From positions 62,001 through 126,000 of the forward strand of contig CAISRB010000028.1 of the NCBI GenBank assembly GCA_903887775.1: DNA of 64,000 nt, written 5' to 3'. Shown one piece after another: positions 18,369-27,031 of the stretch (position 1 is the first letter of the stretch; every line of letters starts with the position of its first letter). This stretch comes from an uncultured Bacteroidales bacterium. GTDB taxonomy: Bacteria; Bacteroidota; Bacteroidia; Bacteroidales; FEN-979. A program made the position numbers and the translations under genes. The notes beneath the pieces were generated by a model. That model saw nothing but the letters and a program-made list of their open reading frames with translations. It had not been told where the DNA came from and made no database searches.

Positions 18369-20906
18369 ATGACAAAAATTTTACTCTGCATTTCAATCAC
18401 CATCGCATTCCAGATGAGCAGCATTGCACAGGTACCCGTTGCATGGTATAGCAGGGGGATAGGCGGGGGAGGTGCATTATTTTCGCCCTCAATCAACCCT
18501 TTGAACCATAACGAGATTTATATGGGCTGCGATATGAGCGGGCTCTATCATTCCACCGACCTGGGATACAGCTGGAAAGAGGTTAATTTCCTGCAGATCC
18601 AGGGAGGGCATGATGCCTGCGTACAGTTCACAAACAATCCCCAGATATTATACTGTGTTGATTATACTTCCATCCAGGGTTCCGATTATATAAGGCCCAT
18701 GAAAAGCACCGACGGGGGCAATACATGGAGCGTGATCAGCGGGAATCCTTATCCTTTGGCGCCCAACGGGAGTATCTTAAGGCTGCTGGCCGATTATAAT
18801 GATCCCAGGCTCGTGATGATAGCCGATTACGGAACTATTTATTTCTCTGCGGATGGCGGAGCTTCGTTTCACCAGGTTCATACCTGCCTTGACAACGGTT
18901 CGGGGAACCATATTGCAGGTATTTTCTTCGACAGCCCGAACATTTATATAGGCACCAACGACGGCTTGCTGGTATCTACGAATAACGGAGTAAGCTTCAG
19001 CACCCTGAGCATTATCGGCATTCCCTCCACTGAATATATGCTATCCTTTGCAGGCGCCAAACAAGGTGGGACGCTTCGGTTCCTTTGTCTAACCGCGGCC
19101 AATGTCTGGGCAGGGTACCAGTACGGAAGTAATTACTGGAATGCCATGAAAGGGGTTTACGAGATGGTCAATGCAAACGGCAGCTGGGCTTTAACACTCA
19201 ATGGTATTACACCTGGAAGTGATTTCCCTGTTTTTGTAGGGATGTCGGCTGATGACATTTTCACGGCTTACCTGAGCGGGGGAAGTTCTGCCGGAGTACC
19301 CATAGTGATGAAATCAGGGATGGGCGGTTACTGGACGCATACGTTCCTTACAACCAACAACCAGGATATTTATACCGGCTGGGCAGGATATGGAGGAGAC
19401 CACGGATGGAGTTTCCCGGAAGCCCCCTTCGGGTTCACTGTTGCGCTGAACGACGCGAATACCGTGATGCTCAGCGATTATTCCTGCGCCCATATCACGA
19501 CCGATGGAGGGGCATCCTGGCACCAGCAATACCTCAGCCATGAGGATGAAAACCCCATGAACAACCCTACTCCGACCGGGAAAAGCTATCACGGTATTGG
19601 GCTGGAGAACACCTCCTGCTGGCAGCTCCTTTGGACCGACAGCCTGCACCTTTTGGCGGGATATTCAGATATCAATGGCATAATGAGCGATGATAAGGGA
19701 GAAAGCTGGAAATTTATCCCAAATCTCACGCAGAATACTGTTTACAGGATAGTAAAGCACCCCAACGGGAATATCTATGCCTGCACATCGAATATACATG
19801 ATATGTTCCAGAGCACAAGGATATATGATGCACAGATCGACGCCGGAACCGGCGCGGTGTATGTTTCTACAGATAACGGGAACAGCTTTACGCTGCTTCA
19901 CAATTTCGGGCATCCCGTGGTATGGATAGCCCTTGACCCTTCGGATCCCGGGAAGATGTATGCCAGCGTACTTCATCACAACAGCCAGGCTACCGGCGGG
20001 ATATGGATGACTACGAACCTGGGCTCGGGAGCCGCTTCAGCCTGGAGCAAGATGCCTGCTCCTCCTAGGAGCAACGGCCACCCCTTTGCAATCAATGTAC
20101 TGAGCAACGGGGACCTCGTTTGCAGTTTTTCGGCCAGGAAGCCCAGCGGCAGCAAACCGTTCACCGACAGTTCAGGAGTGTATTATTATAACAAGGCTGC
20201 TTCGGCCTGGTACGACCGTTCGGATGCCAATATGCGCTTCTGGACACAGGATGTTGTGGTCGATCCGAACGATACAGGCGGGAATATATGGTATGCCTGT
20301 GTTTTCGAGGGATGGGGAACGTCGGGGATACAAGGCACGGGAGGTTTGTTCAGGACCACGAACCAGGGCCAGAGCTGGACCAGGATCAACGATAATTTCA
20401 GGGTCAATTCCTGTACCCTGAAACCCGGGAGCCCCAACGAAATGTATTTCACAACCGAGACCGACGGCTTATGGCACAGCAGCGATGCTTCAGCAATCAG
20501 TCCGCAGTTTACCCAGGTAAGCAATTATCCATTCAGGCACCCGATGCGGGTATTCTTCAATCCGTTTAAGCTGCAGGAAACATGGGTAACTTCTTTCGGG
20601 AGCGGCATCATGCTCGGAGGAGATTCTTCAGCTGGCAATGAAACCCTGCAAGCTACAGATGCCGGGATCTGTCTTTATCCGAATCCATGCAGCGAATCGG
20701 TAAATCTTAAGATCACAAACACTCCGCCATCCGCAGTTATTAAATACAAAATAAGTGATATTACAGGAAGGCTTATTCTGAGCGGCGAGCTTGCAGGTTG
20801 CAAGGAAATCACTGTCAGCACTGTCTCTCTTTCGAAGGGTATTTACATCATGAGTGTTTTCTGCAATGGCAGTAAGCTCGGAAATTCGAAGCTTTTGAAG
20901 CTCTGA
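18369..20906 (+). CDS. Secreted Asp-box beta-propeller protein (GH74/sialidase-like) with T9SS sorting domain
   Basis: 845 aa. Signal peptide at 1-20 (cut near SSIAQ). At least eight Asp-box motifs (S-x-D/N-x-G-x-S/T-W/F), for example HSTDLGYSW, KSTDGGNTW, FSADGGASF, ITTDGGASW, MSDDKGESW, VSTDNGNSF and RTTNQGQSW, spread over residues 60-700. They indicate tandem propellers as in family 74 xyloglucanases and related exo-enzymes. The final 80 residues are a type A sorting domain (YPNPCSESVNL, YKISDITGRLI, GIYIMSV), so export to the cell surface by T9SS is expected. Catalytic aspartates cannot be assigned by eye; a non-enzymatic propeller is possible. Confidence 0.85.
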   Translation: MTKILLCISITIAFQMSSIAQVPVAWYSRGIGGGGALFSPSINPLNHNEIYMGCDMSGLYHSTDLGYSWKEVNFLQIQGGHDACVQFTNNPQILYCVDYTSIQGSDYIRPMKSTDGGNTWSVISGNPYPLAPNGSILRLLADYNDPRLVMIADYGTIYFSADGGASFHQVHTCLDNGSGNHIAGIFFDSPNIYIGTNDGLLVSTNNGVSFSTLSIIGIPSTEYMLSFAGAKQGGTLRFLCLTAANVWAGYQYGSNYWNAMKGVYEMVNANGSWALTLNGITPGSDFPVFVGMSADDIFTAYLSGGSSAGVPIVMKSGMGGYWTHTFLTTNNQDIYTGWAGYGGDHGWSFPEAPFGFTVALNDANTVMLSDYSCAHITTDGGASWHQQYLSHEDENPMNNPTPTGKSYHGIGLENTSCWQLLWTDSLHLLAGYSDINGIMSDDKGESWKFIPNLTQNTVYRIVKHPNGNIYACTSNIHDMFQSTRIYDAQIDAGTGAVYVSTDNGNSFTLLHNFGHPVVWIALDPSDPGKMYASVLHHNSQATGGIWMTTNLGSGAASAWSKMPAPPRSNGHPFAINVLSNGDLVCSFSARKPSGSKPFTDSSGVYYYNKAASAWYDRSDANMRFWTQDVVVDPNDTGGNIWYACVFEGWGTSGIQGTGGLFRTTNQGQSWTRINDNFRVNSCTLKPGSPNEMYFTTETDGLWHSSDASAISPQFTQVSNYPFRHPMRVFFNPFKLQETWVTSFGSGIMLGGDSSAGNETLQATDAGICLYPNPCSESVNLKITNTPPSAVIKYKISDITGRLILSGELAGCKEITVSTVSLSKGIYIMSVFCNGSKLGNSKLLKL

Positions 20907-21004
20907 TCATTCTTCATTTTTAGTTAACTTCGCCGCCGCAATAAATATGTTTCCCGGGCGTTTTTCAAAGACATTCTGAGGAATTTTCCCGGACTCAGCT
21001 GAAG

Positions 21005-23050
21005 ATGCCGAAGCTATACCCTGCTTTAACGAAAATATTTTTAGGAATAAATTCCAGTAAAGAGAATTGGGCCATTAGTCATTGGAGAAAAACCGTCAAC
21101 CATGCAGGGTTTTTCCTGATTTTTGCGGCCTTTTCCCTTTTTTGCCCACCTGCTTACCCCCAGGCTGTTAGTAATTATGTAAGGGATGCCCAGACCAACA
21201 TCCATAACGGGCAATTTGTTGAAGCCCTGAAGAATCTCAACCTGGCCATCGAGACCGATCCATCTGTTCCGGAGCTTTATTATATGCGCGGATATACAAA
21301 GTTCAGCCTTGACGATTATATAGGGGCAGAAATGGATTTCACGAAATCGATCGCTTTGTTTCCTTACCTGCCCGATGTTTATGTAAACCGCGCCCAGGTC
21401 AGGAGCCAGCTGCAGAATTACAACGGTGCACTTGAAGATCTTTCAGCCGCTTCGAAAATTGACAGCACCAATGCCGAAATCTTTTTCACCCTTGCGAGGA
21501 TCAAGCTTTATCTTAAAAAATATTATGCCTGCCTGAGCGACTGCAACCGCGCCATCAAGTTGAAATATGAAAGCGAAACAGTATATATCATCAGAGGTGC
21601 AGCCGAACTGGGAATCGACCGTTTTGATGCAGCCGTAAGCGACCTGAAAAAGGCGATTGAAATAAACCCGGCAAATATATACGCGTACATTCAGCTTGGG
21701 ACGGCCTGGAGCGATAAATTAAAATACGATTCAGCCCTGGTTTATTTCGACAAAGCTGTCAGCCTTGACAGTAATAACATTTTTGCACTGTTTGACCGTT
21801 CCATCACCCTGATCAAAAAAAAGGATAACACGGCAGGGCTCGCCGACCTGGGCAAGATCATCCGCCTTTCCCCATATAACTCATATGCATACTTTAACAG
21901 GGCAATATTGTACAATGACATGGGCGACAGGAAATCGGCCATAGGAGATTTCGACAAAGTGATCAAGCTCAATCCGAAGAACATTGTAAGTTATTATTAC
22001 CGGGGGCTGATGAAGATGCAGGAAAATGATCCGAAGGGAGCCCTTGAGGATATGGACAAGACCGTGGAGTTGTTGCCCGATTATGCTGATGCCTGGTATG
22101 CAAGGTACGAGATCAAGCTGAAGCTGAAAGATTTAGCAGGTGCACAGAAAGATTACAAGATGGCAATGGATATAGCTAAAAAAAATAATCTTTCAACCGA
22201 CAGCCTTACCACGAAAAAGAAAGACTTTTTACAAAGCCTGGTCAAGCTTAGCGGGGATTTCGAGGAGATGAACACCAGCAACAGCAAATTCCAGAATCAG
22301 GCCGTGGAGATCCAACTGATGCCAATGTTTAAACTTTTCCAGGGTAAGGCAGGGTATGATGTGATTGAGCTTTATGACACTTATCACAAGGATCATTATT
22401 TCACAGGCATACTCTCGCTTACCTATCGTCCTTACCTGATCAGTGATTCCCTTTGCAATAAACAACTGGAGTTTCAAACCCGGAGAATCAGCACCGGCGC
22501 TGAGCTTTCCGATGCTTATTTGCAGAGGGCTGTAGCGTATTCGGGGCTCAGAAGATATAATGATGCTTTCTCCGATTATTCAGCAGCTGAAGAACTTGAT
22601 ACCCTTTATGCCCTCCCCTATTTCTGCAGGGCAATAACCAGGTATGACCTGATACAACTGATCAACACTCTTGATAATTATGACCAGCAGATCACTATTG
22701 GGAAATCCAATGCAAAAACAAGGGAACAGTATACCACAACAGAGCTTGAGCACACATACGATGCTGTTGTCTGCGATTTTGAATCGGCCATCAAAATCGA
22801 TCCCGGTTTTTTCTTCGCCTATTACAACCGTGGTATTGTTTACTGCAAGATGGGCAATTACCACCGTGCACTCGAAGATTTCAGCAAAGCCATCAGCCTC
22901 CGTAAGAACTTTGCAGAAGCATTGTTTAACCGGGGCCTGGTACAGATAATGCTTGAAGATTCCCAGGCCGGTTGCGAGGACCTCAGCCGGGCCGGCGAGC
23001 TCGGTATTTCTGAAGCCTATAAGGTGATGAAGAGATACTGTTACAAATGA
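21005..23050 (+). CDS. TPR-repeat protein with N-terminal signal/anchor
   Basis: 681 aa. A long basic N-terminus leads into a hydrophobic segment (about 38-56, FFLIFAAFSLF) ending with a cleavable-looking YPQA. From residue about 60 to 400 there are some nine tetratricopeptide repeats (A-L-x-D-L/F-x-K-A-I-x-L-x-P periodicity). A different segment follows (430-530, ELYDTYHKDHYFTGILSLTYRP), then two or three more repeats to the end. Such periplasmic TPR proteins scaffold protein-protein contacts; the partner is not apparent. The start at 21005 is the only ATG before the hydrophobic stretch. Confidence 0.85.
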   Translation: MPKLYPALTKIFLGINSSKENWAISHWRKTVNHAGFFLIFAAFSLFCPPAYPQAVSNYVRDAQTNIHNGQFVEALKNLNLAIETDPSVPELYYMRGYTKFSLDDYIGAEMDFTKSIALFPYLPDVYVNRAQVRSQLQNYNGALEDLSAASKIDSTNAEIFFTLARIKLYLKKYYACLSDCNRAIKLKYESETVYIIRGAAELGIDRFDAAVSDLKKAIEINPANIYAYIQLGTAWSDKLKYDSALVYFDKAVSLDSNNIFALFDRSITLIKKKDNTAGLADLGKIIRLSPYNSYAYFNRAILYNDMGDRKSAIGDFDKVIKLNPKNIVSYYYRGLMKMQENDPKGALEDMDKTVELLPDYADAWYARYEIKLKLKDLAGAQKDYKMAMDIAKKNNLSTDSLTTKKKDFLQSLVKLSGDFEEMNTSNSKFQNQAVEIQLMPMFKLFQGKAGYDVIELYDTYHKDHYFTGILSLTYRPYLISDSLCNKQLEFQTRRISTGAELSDAYLQRAVAYSGLRRYNDAFSDYSAAEELDTLYALPYFCRAITRYDLIQLINTLDNYDQQITIGKSNAKTREQYTTTELEHTYDAVVCDFESAIKIDPGFFFAYYNRGIVYCKMGNYHRALEDFSKAISLRKNFAEALFNRGLVQIMLEDSQAGCEDLSRAGELGISEAYKVMKRYCYK

Positions 23051-23075
23051 TCCTCTGATCAAAACACTTTTTTAT

Positions 23076-23083
23076 TATATTTG
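23076..23083 (+). promoter_or_regulatory. -7 box for the VOC-like gene
   Basis: TATATTTG, a perfect TAnnTTTG match, 20 bases before the ATG at 23104. No TTTG at the expected upstream distance (TCTG with 18-base spacing). Confidence 0.5.
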
Positions 23084-23103
23084 ACTTTTTACAACTGATT
23101 TTT

Positions 23104-23436
23104 ATGAAGAATAAAGGCTTAAAATATCATCATCTTGGTGTGCCGTCTACTGAACCCATTGAAGGGGAAGAGTATTTAAAGGATTACAAGGTTTATCATT
23201 TCGGATATGGAGGGAATCCTTATGGGATTGAATGGATGAGGTATGAACCTGGCTGCAGTCTGCCGGAGATTGTAAAAACTATGCCTCATATAGCTTTTGA
23301 GGTGGAAGACGTTTATGAAGCTATCAGGGGAAAGAAAGTTATTATAGAACCCAACAGTCCGTCAGAGGGTTGCCTTGTTGCATTTATTGAAGAATGCGGA
23401 ATGCCGATAGAGTTCATTCAGATAGAGAAGGAGTAG
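23104..23436 (+). CDS. VOC/glyoxalase-fold small protein
   Basis: 110 aa, cytoplasmic. It starts KYHHLGVPS, has IEWMRYEPGC and PHIAFEVEDVYEAI in the middle and ends with FIEECGMPIEFIQI, the order of elements in a vicinal-oxygen-chelate (glyoxalase/bleomycin-resistance) fold. Possible metal ligands are the His of YHHLG, the His of PHIAF and the Glu of IEFIQ. Substrate unknown. It sits alone with its own -7 box. Confidence 0.7.
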   Translation: MKNKGLKYHHLGVPSTEPIEGEEYLKDYKVYHFGYGGNPYGIEWMRYEPGCSLPEIVKTMPHIAFEVEDVYEAIRGKKVIIEPNSPSEGCLVAFIEECGMPIEFIQIEKE

Positions 23437-23476
23437 CACGCCGTATGCTGCAATAAAACTAAGGCATTGCTTCTGA

Positions 23477-23568
23477 TAAATTTGCTTTATTGAAGTAAAA
23501 TACTCTCTGGATATCCCTTCTAAAAGTACGATTTCAAAACTGAATTTGAATAAGTAAACTTTACTTAT
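23477..23568 (+). promoter_or_regulatory. -7 box and 19-base palindrome upstream of the 23576 gene
   Basis: TAAATTTG (23477-23484) is a perfect -7 box but lacks a good upstream box. At 23550-23568 lies a palindrome with 9-bp arms around a single C (ATAAGTAAA-C-TTTACTTAT), ending 8 bases before the ATG. It could be an operator or a start-site hairpin. Confidence 0.5.
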
Positions 23569-23575
23569 AAAATTT

Positions 23576-23986
23576 ATGGAGCAGAAAGATTATTTAATGA
23601 GGGAAATCGAGAAAATCGGATTGCTGCTGCGGGCTATCATAGGTAGTCTTATCAATAAAAAAGAAGACTTTTCAATAACTGCAGAAAACCATTTCGAAAA
23701 GGCGAAGGAAATGCTGTTGAATGAAACCGGTTTTTATTTAAATAAGTTTTTAACACTTAATGAAGCTGCTTCCAATATATACCTGCTTCAATTTAAGGGC
23801 ATTAATCCTGCAAACATTGAGTTACTGGCTGAAGCAATGACTCAATTTGGGCTTAATGAGCAATCAGGCAATAAAAGAATGTTTTTTGAAAAAGCATTAC
23901 AGCTTTATGAATTATGCGAAAGGACTGACAGGACTTTTTCTTTCGATCGGGAAAGGAAAATAAGTGAAATAAAAAACGCCCTTTAA
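23576..23986 (+). CDS. Hypothetical helical protein, DUF6483-like N-terminus
   Basis: 136 aa, no signal peptide, predominantly helical. The N-terminus (MEQKDYLMREIEKIGLLLRAIIGSLI) resembles the small firmicute/bacteroidota family DUF6483; I hold this lightly. The remainder (LLAEAMTQFGL, KALQLYELCE) looks TPR-like. AT-richer than the genes before it. Preceded by a palindrome immediately before the start. No function can be assigned. Confidence 0.6.
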   Translation: MEQKDYLMREIEKIGLLLRAIIGSLINKKEDFSITAENHFEKAKEMLLNETGFYLNKFLTLNEAASNIYLLQFKGINPANIELLAEAMTQFGLNEQSGNKRMFFEKALQLYELCERTDRTFSFDRERKISEIKNAL

Positions 23987-23998
23987 CATGCTGTAAAA

Positions 23999-24031
23999 TT
24001 TGCTTTTAAAAGTTGATCGTTTATACATTTG
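23999..24031 (+). promoter_or_regulatory. Promoter for the small membrane protein genes
   Basis: TTTG (23999-24002), 21 bases, TACATTTG (24024-24031): a full match to both Bacteroidota promoter boxes. Transcription would start near 24038, leaving about a 100-base leader that contains a 17-codon frame at 24067 (MNTIINTF...). Confidence 0.7.
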
Positions 24032-24137
24032 CAAGCCTGGCATTATGCCTGTTAAAAGCTTTAACGATGAACACCATTATAAATACTTTCATTGGTTTAT
24101 GGATTCGAAAATGCTTTTAATTTAATATCCGGTAAAT

Positions 24138-24356
24138 ATGAAAAACGCAAAGAATGAATTATCCCAGACTGAAATGGATTTAAAAAAGAAAAATCAAACT
24201 AAGCTGAGAAATATTTTATATCCATTAATGATTATTTTTGGTGCCCTCGCTGGATTTACTTCTGGTCACTTACACACTGTTTACGGAATACTGCTCTTTT
24301 CAATTTCACTTATTGCAATCGGGATTATCCTCTATTTTTATTATTTTAAAAAATAA
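24138..24356 (+). CDS. Small two-helix membrane protein
   Basis: 72 aa: a Lys-rich cytoplasmic N-terminus (about 1-25, KNELSQTEMDLKKKNQTKLRN), then two hydrophobic helices (about 27-42 and 48-69) separated by SGHLHT, and a KK end. Similar in shape to AtpI/toxin-like small membrane proteins but not recognised. It has a good promoter upstream and is followed after 23 bases by another small membrane frame. Confidence 0.6.
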   Translation: MKNAKNELSQTEMDLKKKNQTKLRNILYPLMIIFGALAGFTSGHLHTVYGILLFSISLIAIGIILYFYYFKK

Positions 24357-24379
24357 ATCCATTATTAACTTGATGGTTT

Positions 24380-24535
24380 ATGGCCTTTGTAATGATGTGG
24401 CTGGTTATCGGCAATTTAAGTGTATTGCCTTACGGTCTTTTAGTGTATGCAATTCCTCTAAGTATTCTTGAATCATTTATTGCAACATTGATTATAAATA
24501 CTTTCAAAATAAAAGAGATAACGAAAGCAAACTAA
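24380..24535 (+). CDS. 51-residue hydrophobic protein
   Basis: A frame from ATG 24380 to TAA 24535 encodes 51 residues: MAFVMMWLVIGNLSVLPYG..., with two hydrophobic helices and a basic tail (INTFKIKEITKAN). It lies 23 bases after the 72-aa membrane protein and 11 before the next gene, so all three are probably co-transcribed. The tail words (IINTF) recur in the 17-codon leader frame at 24067, and the DNA there shares ATTATAAATACTTTCA. It may be a real small protein or the last piece of a decayed membrane gene. Confidence 0.5.
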   Translation: MAFVMMWLVIGNLSVLPYGLLVYAIPLSILESFIATLIINTFKIKEITKAN

Positions 24536-24546
24536 ATAACTAAAAT

Positions 24547-25182
24547 ATGAGAGCACAACTTATTATTTTACTGACCCTCGGCGGACTGCTTTTTGCCTCA
24601 TGTAAACGGGAAATAAAAGTGGCTTGCGTGGGAGACAGTATTACCGAAGGAGCAGGACTGAATGATCAAAGCAGGGCTGCTTATCCCGTAATCCTGAATA
24701 CTATGTTAGGGCATGACTACCTGGTGTTTAATTGCGGACGAAGCGGGGCCACGATGCAAAAAAACGGAGATCTCCCTTATTGGAAATGCAAGGAATTTTA
24801 TAATGTCTTTGCTTTTCGTCCAGATATTATAATCATCACTTTAGGGACAAATGATTCGAAAAATTATAACTGGAAAGCAATGGTTTTCGAAAAGGATTTC
24901 CAGGCCATGATCGATACCTTCAATACCATCAGGCCAAAACCGAGAATTTATATTTGTTTACCTCCTCCGGTATTTAAAATGGCATGGAGCATTGACGATT
25001 CGACTGTTGTAAATGGAATAATTCCTCTGATTGTCAGATTAGGAAAAATCAATGATCTTCCGTTAATTGATTTGAATCATAAAATGAGAGGGCAGCCGGC
25101 GATGTTCCCCGACGGGGTTCACCCTGATGAGAACGGGGCAAAGGTTATTGCCGGTATTATTGCCGGTGAATTGAAAAAGTAG
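24547..25182 (+). CDS. SGNH/GDSL esterase lipoprotein
   Basis: 211 aa. Lipoprotein signal with lipobox LFASC (Cys19). SGNH-hydrolase blocks are all present: GDSITEG (nucleophile Ser31), the block II Gly in NCGRSGATM, GTND with Asn102 and FPDGVHP with Asp189 and His192. Deacetylation of a carbohydrate or another ester is likely, in the periplasm or outer membrane. First of three tightly spaced genes with an exported phosphatase and a methyltransferase. Confidence 0.85.
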   Translation: MRAQLIILLTLGGLLFASCKREIKVACVGDSITEGAGLNDQSRAAYPVILNTMLGHDYLVFNCGRSGATMQKNGDLPYWKCKEFYNVFAFRPDIIIITLGTNDSKNYNWKAMVFEKDFQAMIDTFNTIRPKPRIYICLPPPVFKMAWSIDDSTVVNGIIPLIVRLGKINDLPLIDLNHKMRGQPAMFPDGVHPDENGAKVIAGIIAGELKK

Positions 25183-25194
25183 ACCATCTGCAAT

Positions 25195-26121
25195 TTGAAA
25201 AAAGTGCTTCTTCCTTGTTGTCTCTTGCTTGCCGCTTTTTTAACCAATGCCCAGATCTGGGCCCAGGTTATTGAGCCTGAGAAAAATAATATTAAAGAGC
25301 CCAGGCCTGTAAGGATAGGGATTTTTACCGACTGCCAGTATTGTAATTGTCAGCCGGACGGGAAACGGCAGTATAAACTTTCCCTGGCGAAACTTGACAG
25401 CTGCATCGAAATGTTCAACTCACTGCCGCTTGATGAAGTGTTTGATCTTGGCGATATGATTGATCATGATAACGGAAGTTATGACAGTATACTCCCACGT
25501 TTGAAAAGGTTTGTGGCTCCGCTGAACCTCGTACTCGGGAATCATGATTACATGATTAAAAAGAAATACAAAGAAGGTTTGATTTCTCATTTAGGGATGA
25601 TTGACGGCTATTACACCGTACATAAGGGATCATGGAGTTTTATCATCCTGAATGGTGATGATATGAGTTTTTTTGCACCTCAGAGCAATGAACAGAAAGC
25701 TGAAAGGAATGATGAGATCGGTGATTTATATATGAATCTTCGTTTTAATGGAATGCCCTGGAACGGAGGAATTGGGAAAAAGCAGATGAAATGGCTCGAA
25801 GAACAGCTGGAGACAGCCAGGCAGGAAGGTCAAAAGGTGATCATATTATGTCATTTCCCTCTGTTTGGAAAAGAAGATCATCTGCTGTTTAACGGGCGGG
25901 AGGTTTTTACATTAATTTCGGGATATTTATGTGTCAAGGCTTATTTCAACGGGCATTATCATGCCGGGGGATATGAAGAGCGGGAAGGCGTTCATCTCGT
26001 GAATTTCAAGGGCATGGTTGATACGGAAAGGAATACCTTTGCTGCAGTAACACTGACATCCGACAGCATTATCATTAAAGGCTATGGCCGTGAGACAGAC
26101 AGAAAATTAAAAATCAGGTAG
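25195..26121 (+). CDS. Exported metallophosphatase of the ADPRibase-Mn (ADP-ribose/CDP-alcohol diphosphatase) type
   Basis: 308 aa starting with TTG at 25195, 12 bases after the previous stop; no ATG is available. Signal peptide (KKVLLPCCLLLAAFLTNAQ). Calcineurin-like metal motifs: GIFTDCQY (D-x-Q variant of D-x-H), DLGDMIDHD, LGNHD, CHFPL and FNGHYHAGGY. The order and the flanking words (SLAKLDSC, FKGMVDT near the end) follow the Mn-dependent ADP-ribose/CDP-alcohol diphosphatase family closely. Known relatives are cytosolic; this one carries an export signal, so it may act on extracytoplasmic nucleotide-linked substrates. Confidence 0.8.
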   Translation: MKKVLLPCCLLLAAFLTNAQIWAQVIEPEKNNIKEPRPVRIGIFTDCQYCNCQPDGKRQYKLSLAKLDSCIEMFNSLPLDEVFDLGDMIDHDNGSYDSILPRLKRFVAPLNLVLGNHDYMIKKKYKEGLISHLGMIDGYYTVHKGSWSFIILNGDDMSFFAPQSNEQKAERNDEIGDLYMNLRFNGMPWNGGIGKKQMKWLEEQLETARQEGQKVIILCHFPLFGKEDHLLFNGREVFTLISGYLCVKAYFNGHYHAGGYEEREGVHLVNFKGMVDTERNTFAAVTLTSDSIIIKGYGRETDRKLKIR

Positions 26122-26124
26122 CTC

Positions 26125-26979
26125 ATGATCGATGAACATATAAATAATCCAAAAAGCCAGAAATACTATGTCAGGCGTTACTTTGACATGATCAGGAATG
26201 AACTGAAAGGCAAAAAGGTAATTGATATTCCCGCGGGCAACGGAGTCACCACCGAAATATTAATGGAGGCCGGAGCCGATGTTGAGCCTTTTGACCTTTT
26301 CCCGGAATATTTCCTGCTGAAAAATGTTGTGTGTAAACGAGCCGATATTACGGAACGGATTCCGGTGCCTGATGAGTATGCCGATTGGGTCACCTGCCAG
26401 GAAGGGATTGAACATTTCAGTGATCAGCTGCGAGCCTTAAAGGAGATCAACAGGGTGCTGAAAAAAAATGGAAGATTGCTGCTTACAACACCAAGTTATT
26501 CCAATCTCTCAGCTAAAATCAGTTACCTTCTTTTTGAGAGTGAAACCCATAAACAAATGCCTCCCAATGAACTTGATGATATCTGGATGGCAGATAACAG
26601 TGTCACCCGTGAAATGTACCACGGGCATATCTTCATGATCGGTTTGCAGAAGCTCAGGATACTGGCAGTACTCAGCGGTTTCAGGATTGCTGAAGTAAGA
26701 TATATGAGGCTAAGCAAGGGGTCTCTGCTTTTATTTCCTTTCTTTTATCCACTGATCTGGGTTAGTTCGTGGCTGAGGTATTACAGGAATCTGAAGAAGC
26801 ATCCGGAGATTCAGAAGCAGTCGAAAAAAAAAGTTTACCGTGAGCAGCTCAGGCTCAACCTGAACCCAAAGAACCTTCTGAATAAGCACACTTTCATAAT
26901 CTTCGAAAAAGAAAACAATTGGAAGGACGTGTTTTTCCGGATCGAAAGCATCGTAAAACCTTTCGGTCAGATTATGTGA
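26125..26979 (+). CDS. Class I SAM-dependent methyltransferase
   Basis: 284 aa, cytoplasmic. SAM-binding motif I is VIDIPAGNGVTTEIL (about 35-49); an acidic residue follows at VEPFDLF, and EGIEHFSDQLRALKEINRVLKKNGRLLLTTP covers motifs II-III. A hydrophobic stretch after residue about 195 (LLLFPFFYPLIWVSSW) could bind the membrane. It begins 4 bases after the phosphatase stop, so the three genes at 24547-26979 form one operon. Substrate unknown; a lipid or cell-surface component would fit. Confidence 0.85.
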   Translation: MIDEHINNPKSQKYYVRRYFDMIRNELKGKKVIDIPAGNGVTTEILMEAGADVEPFDLFPEYFLLKNVVCKRADITERIPVPDEYADWVTCQEGIEHFSDQLRALKEINRVLKKNGRLLLTTPSYSNLSAKISYLLFESETHKQMPPNELDDIWMADNSVTREMYHGHIFMIGLQKLRILAVLSGFRIAEVRYMRLSKGSLLLFPFFYPLIWVSSWLRYYRNLKKHPEIQKQSKKKVYREQLRLNLNPKNLLNKHTFIIFEKENNWKDVFFRIESIVKPFGQIM

Positions 26980-27004
26980 CCACCTCTTAATCCTCCTTAT
27001 TTAA

Positions 27005-27012
27005 TACCTTTG
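27005..27012 (+). promoter_or_regulatory. -7 box upstream of the 27032 gene
   Basis: TACCTTTG, an exact TAnnTTTG match, 19 bases before the ATG. No recognisable upstream box. Confidence 0.45.
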
Positions 27013-27031
27013 CAGTCCTTTATAATCGTGC

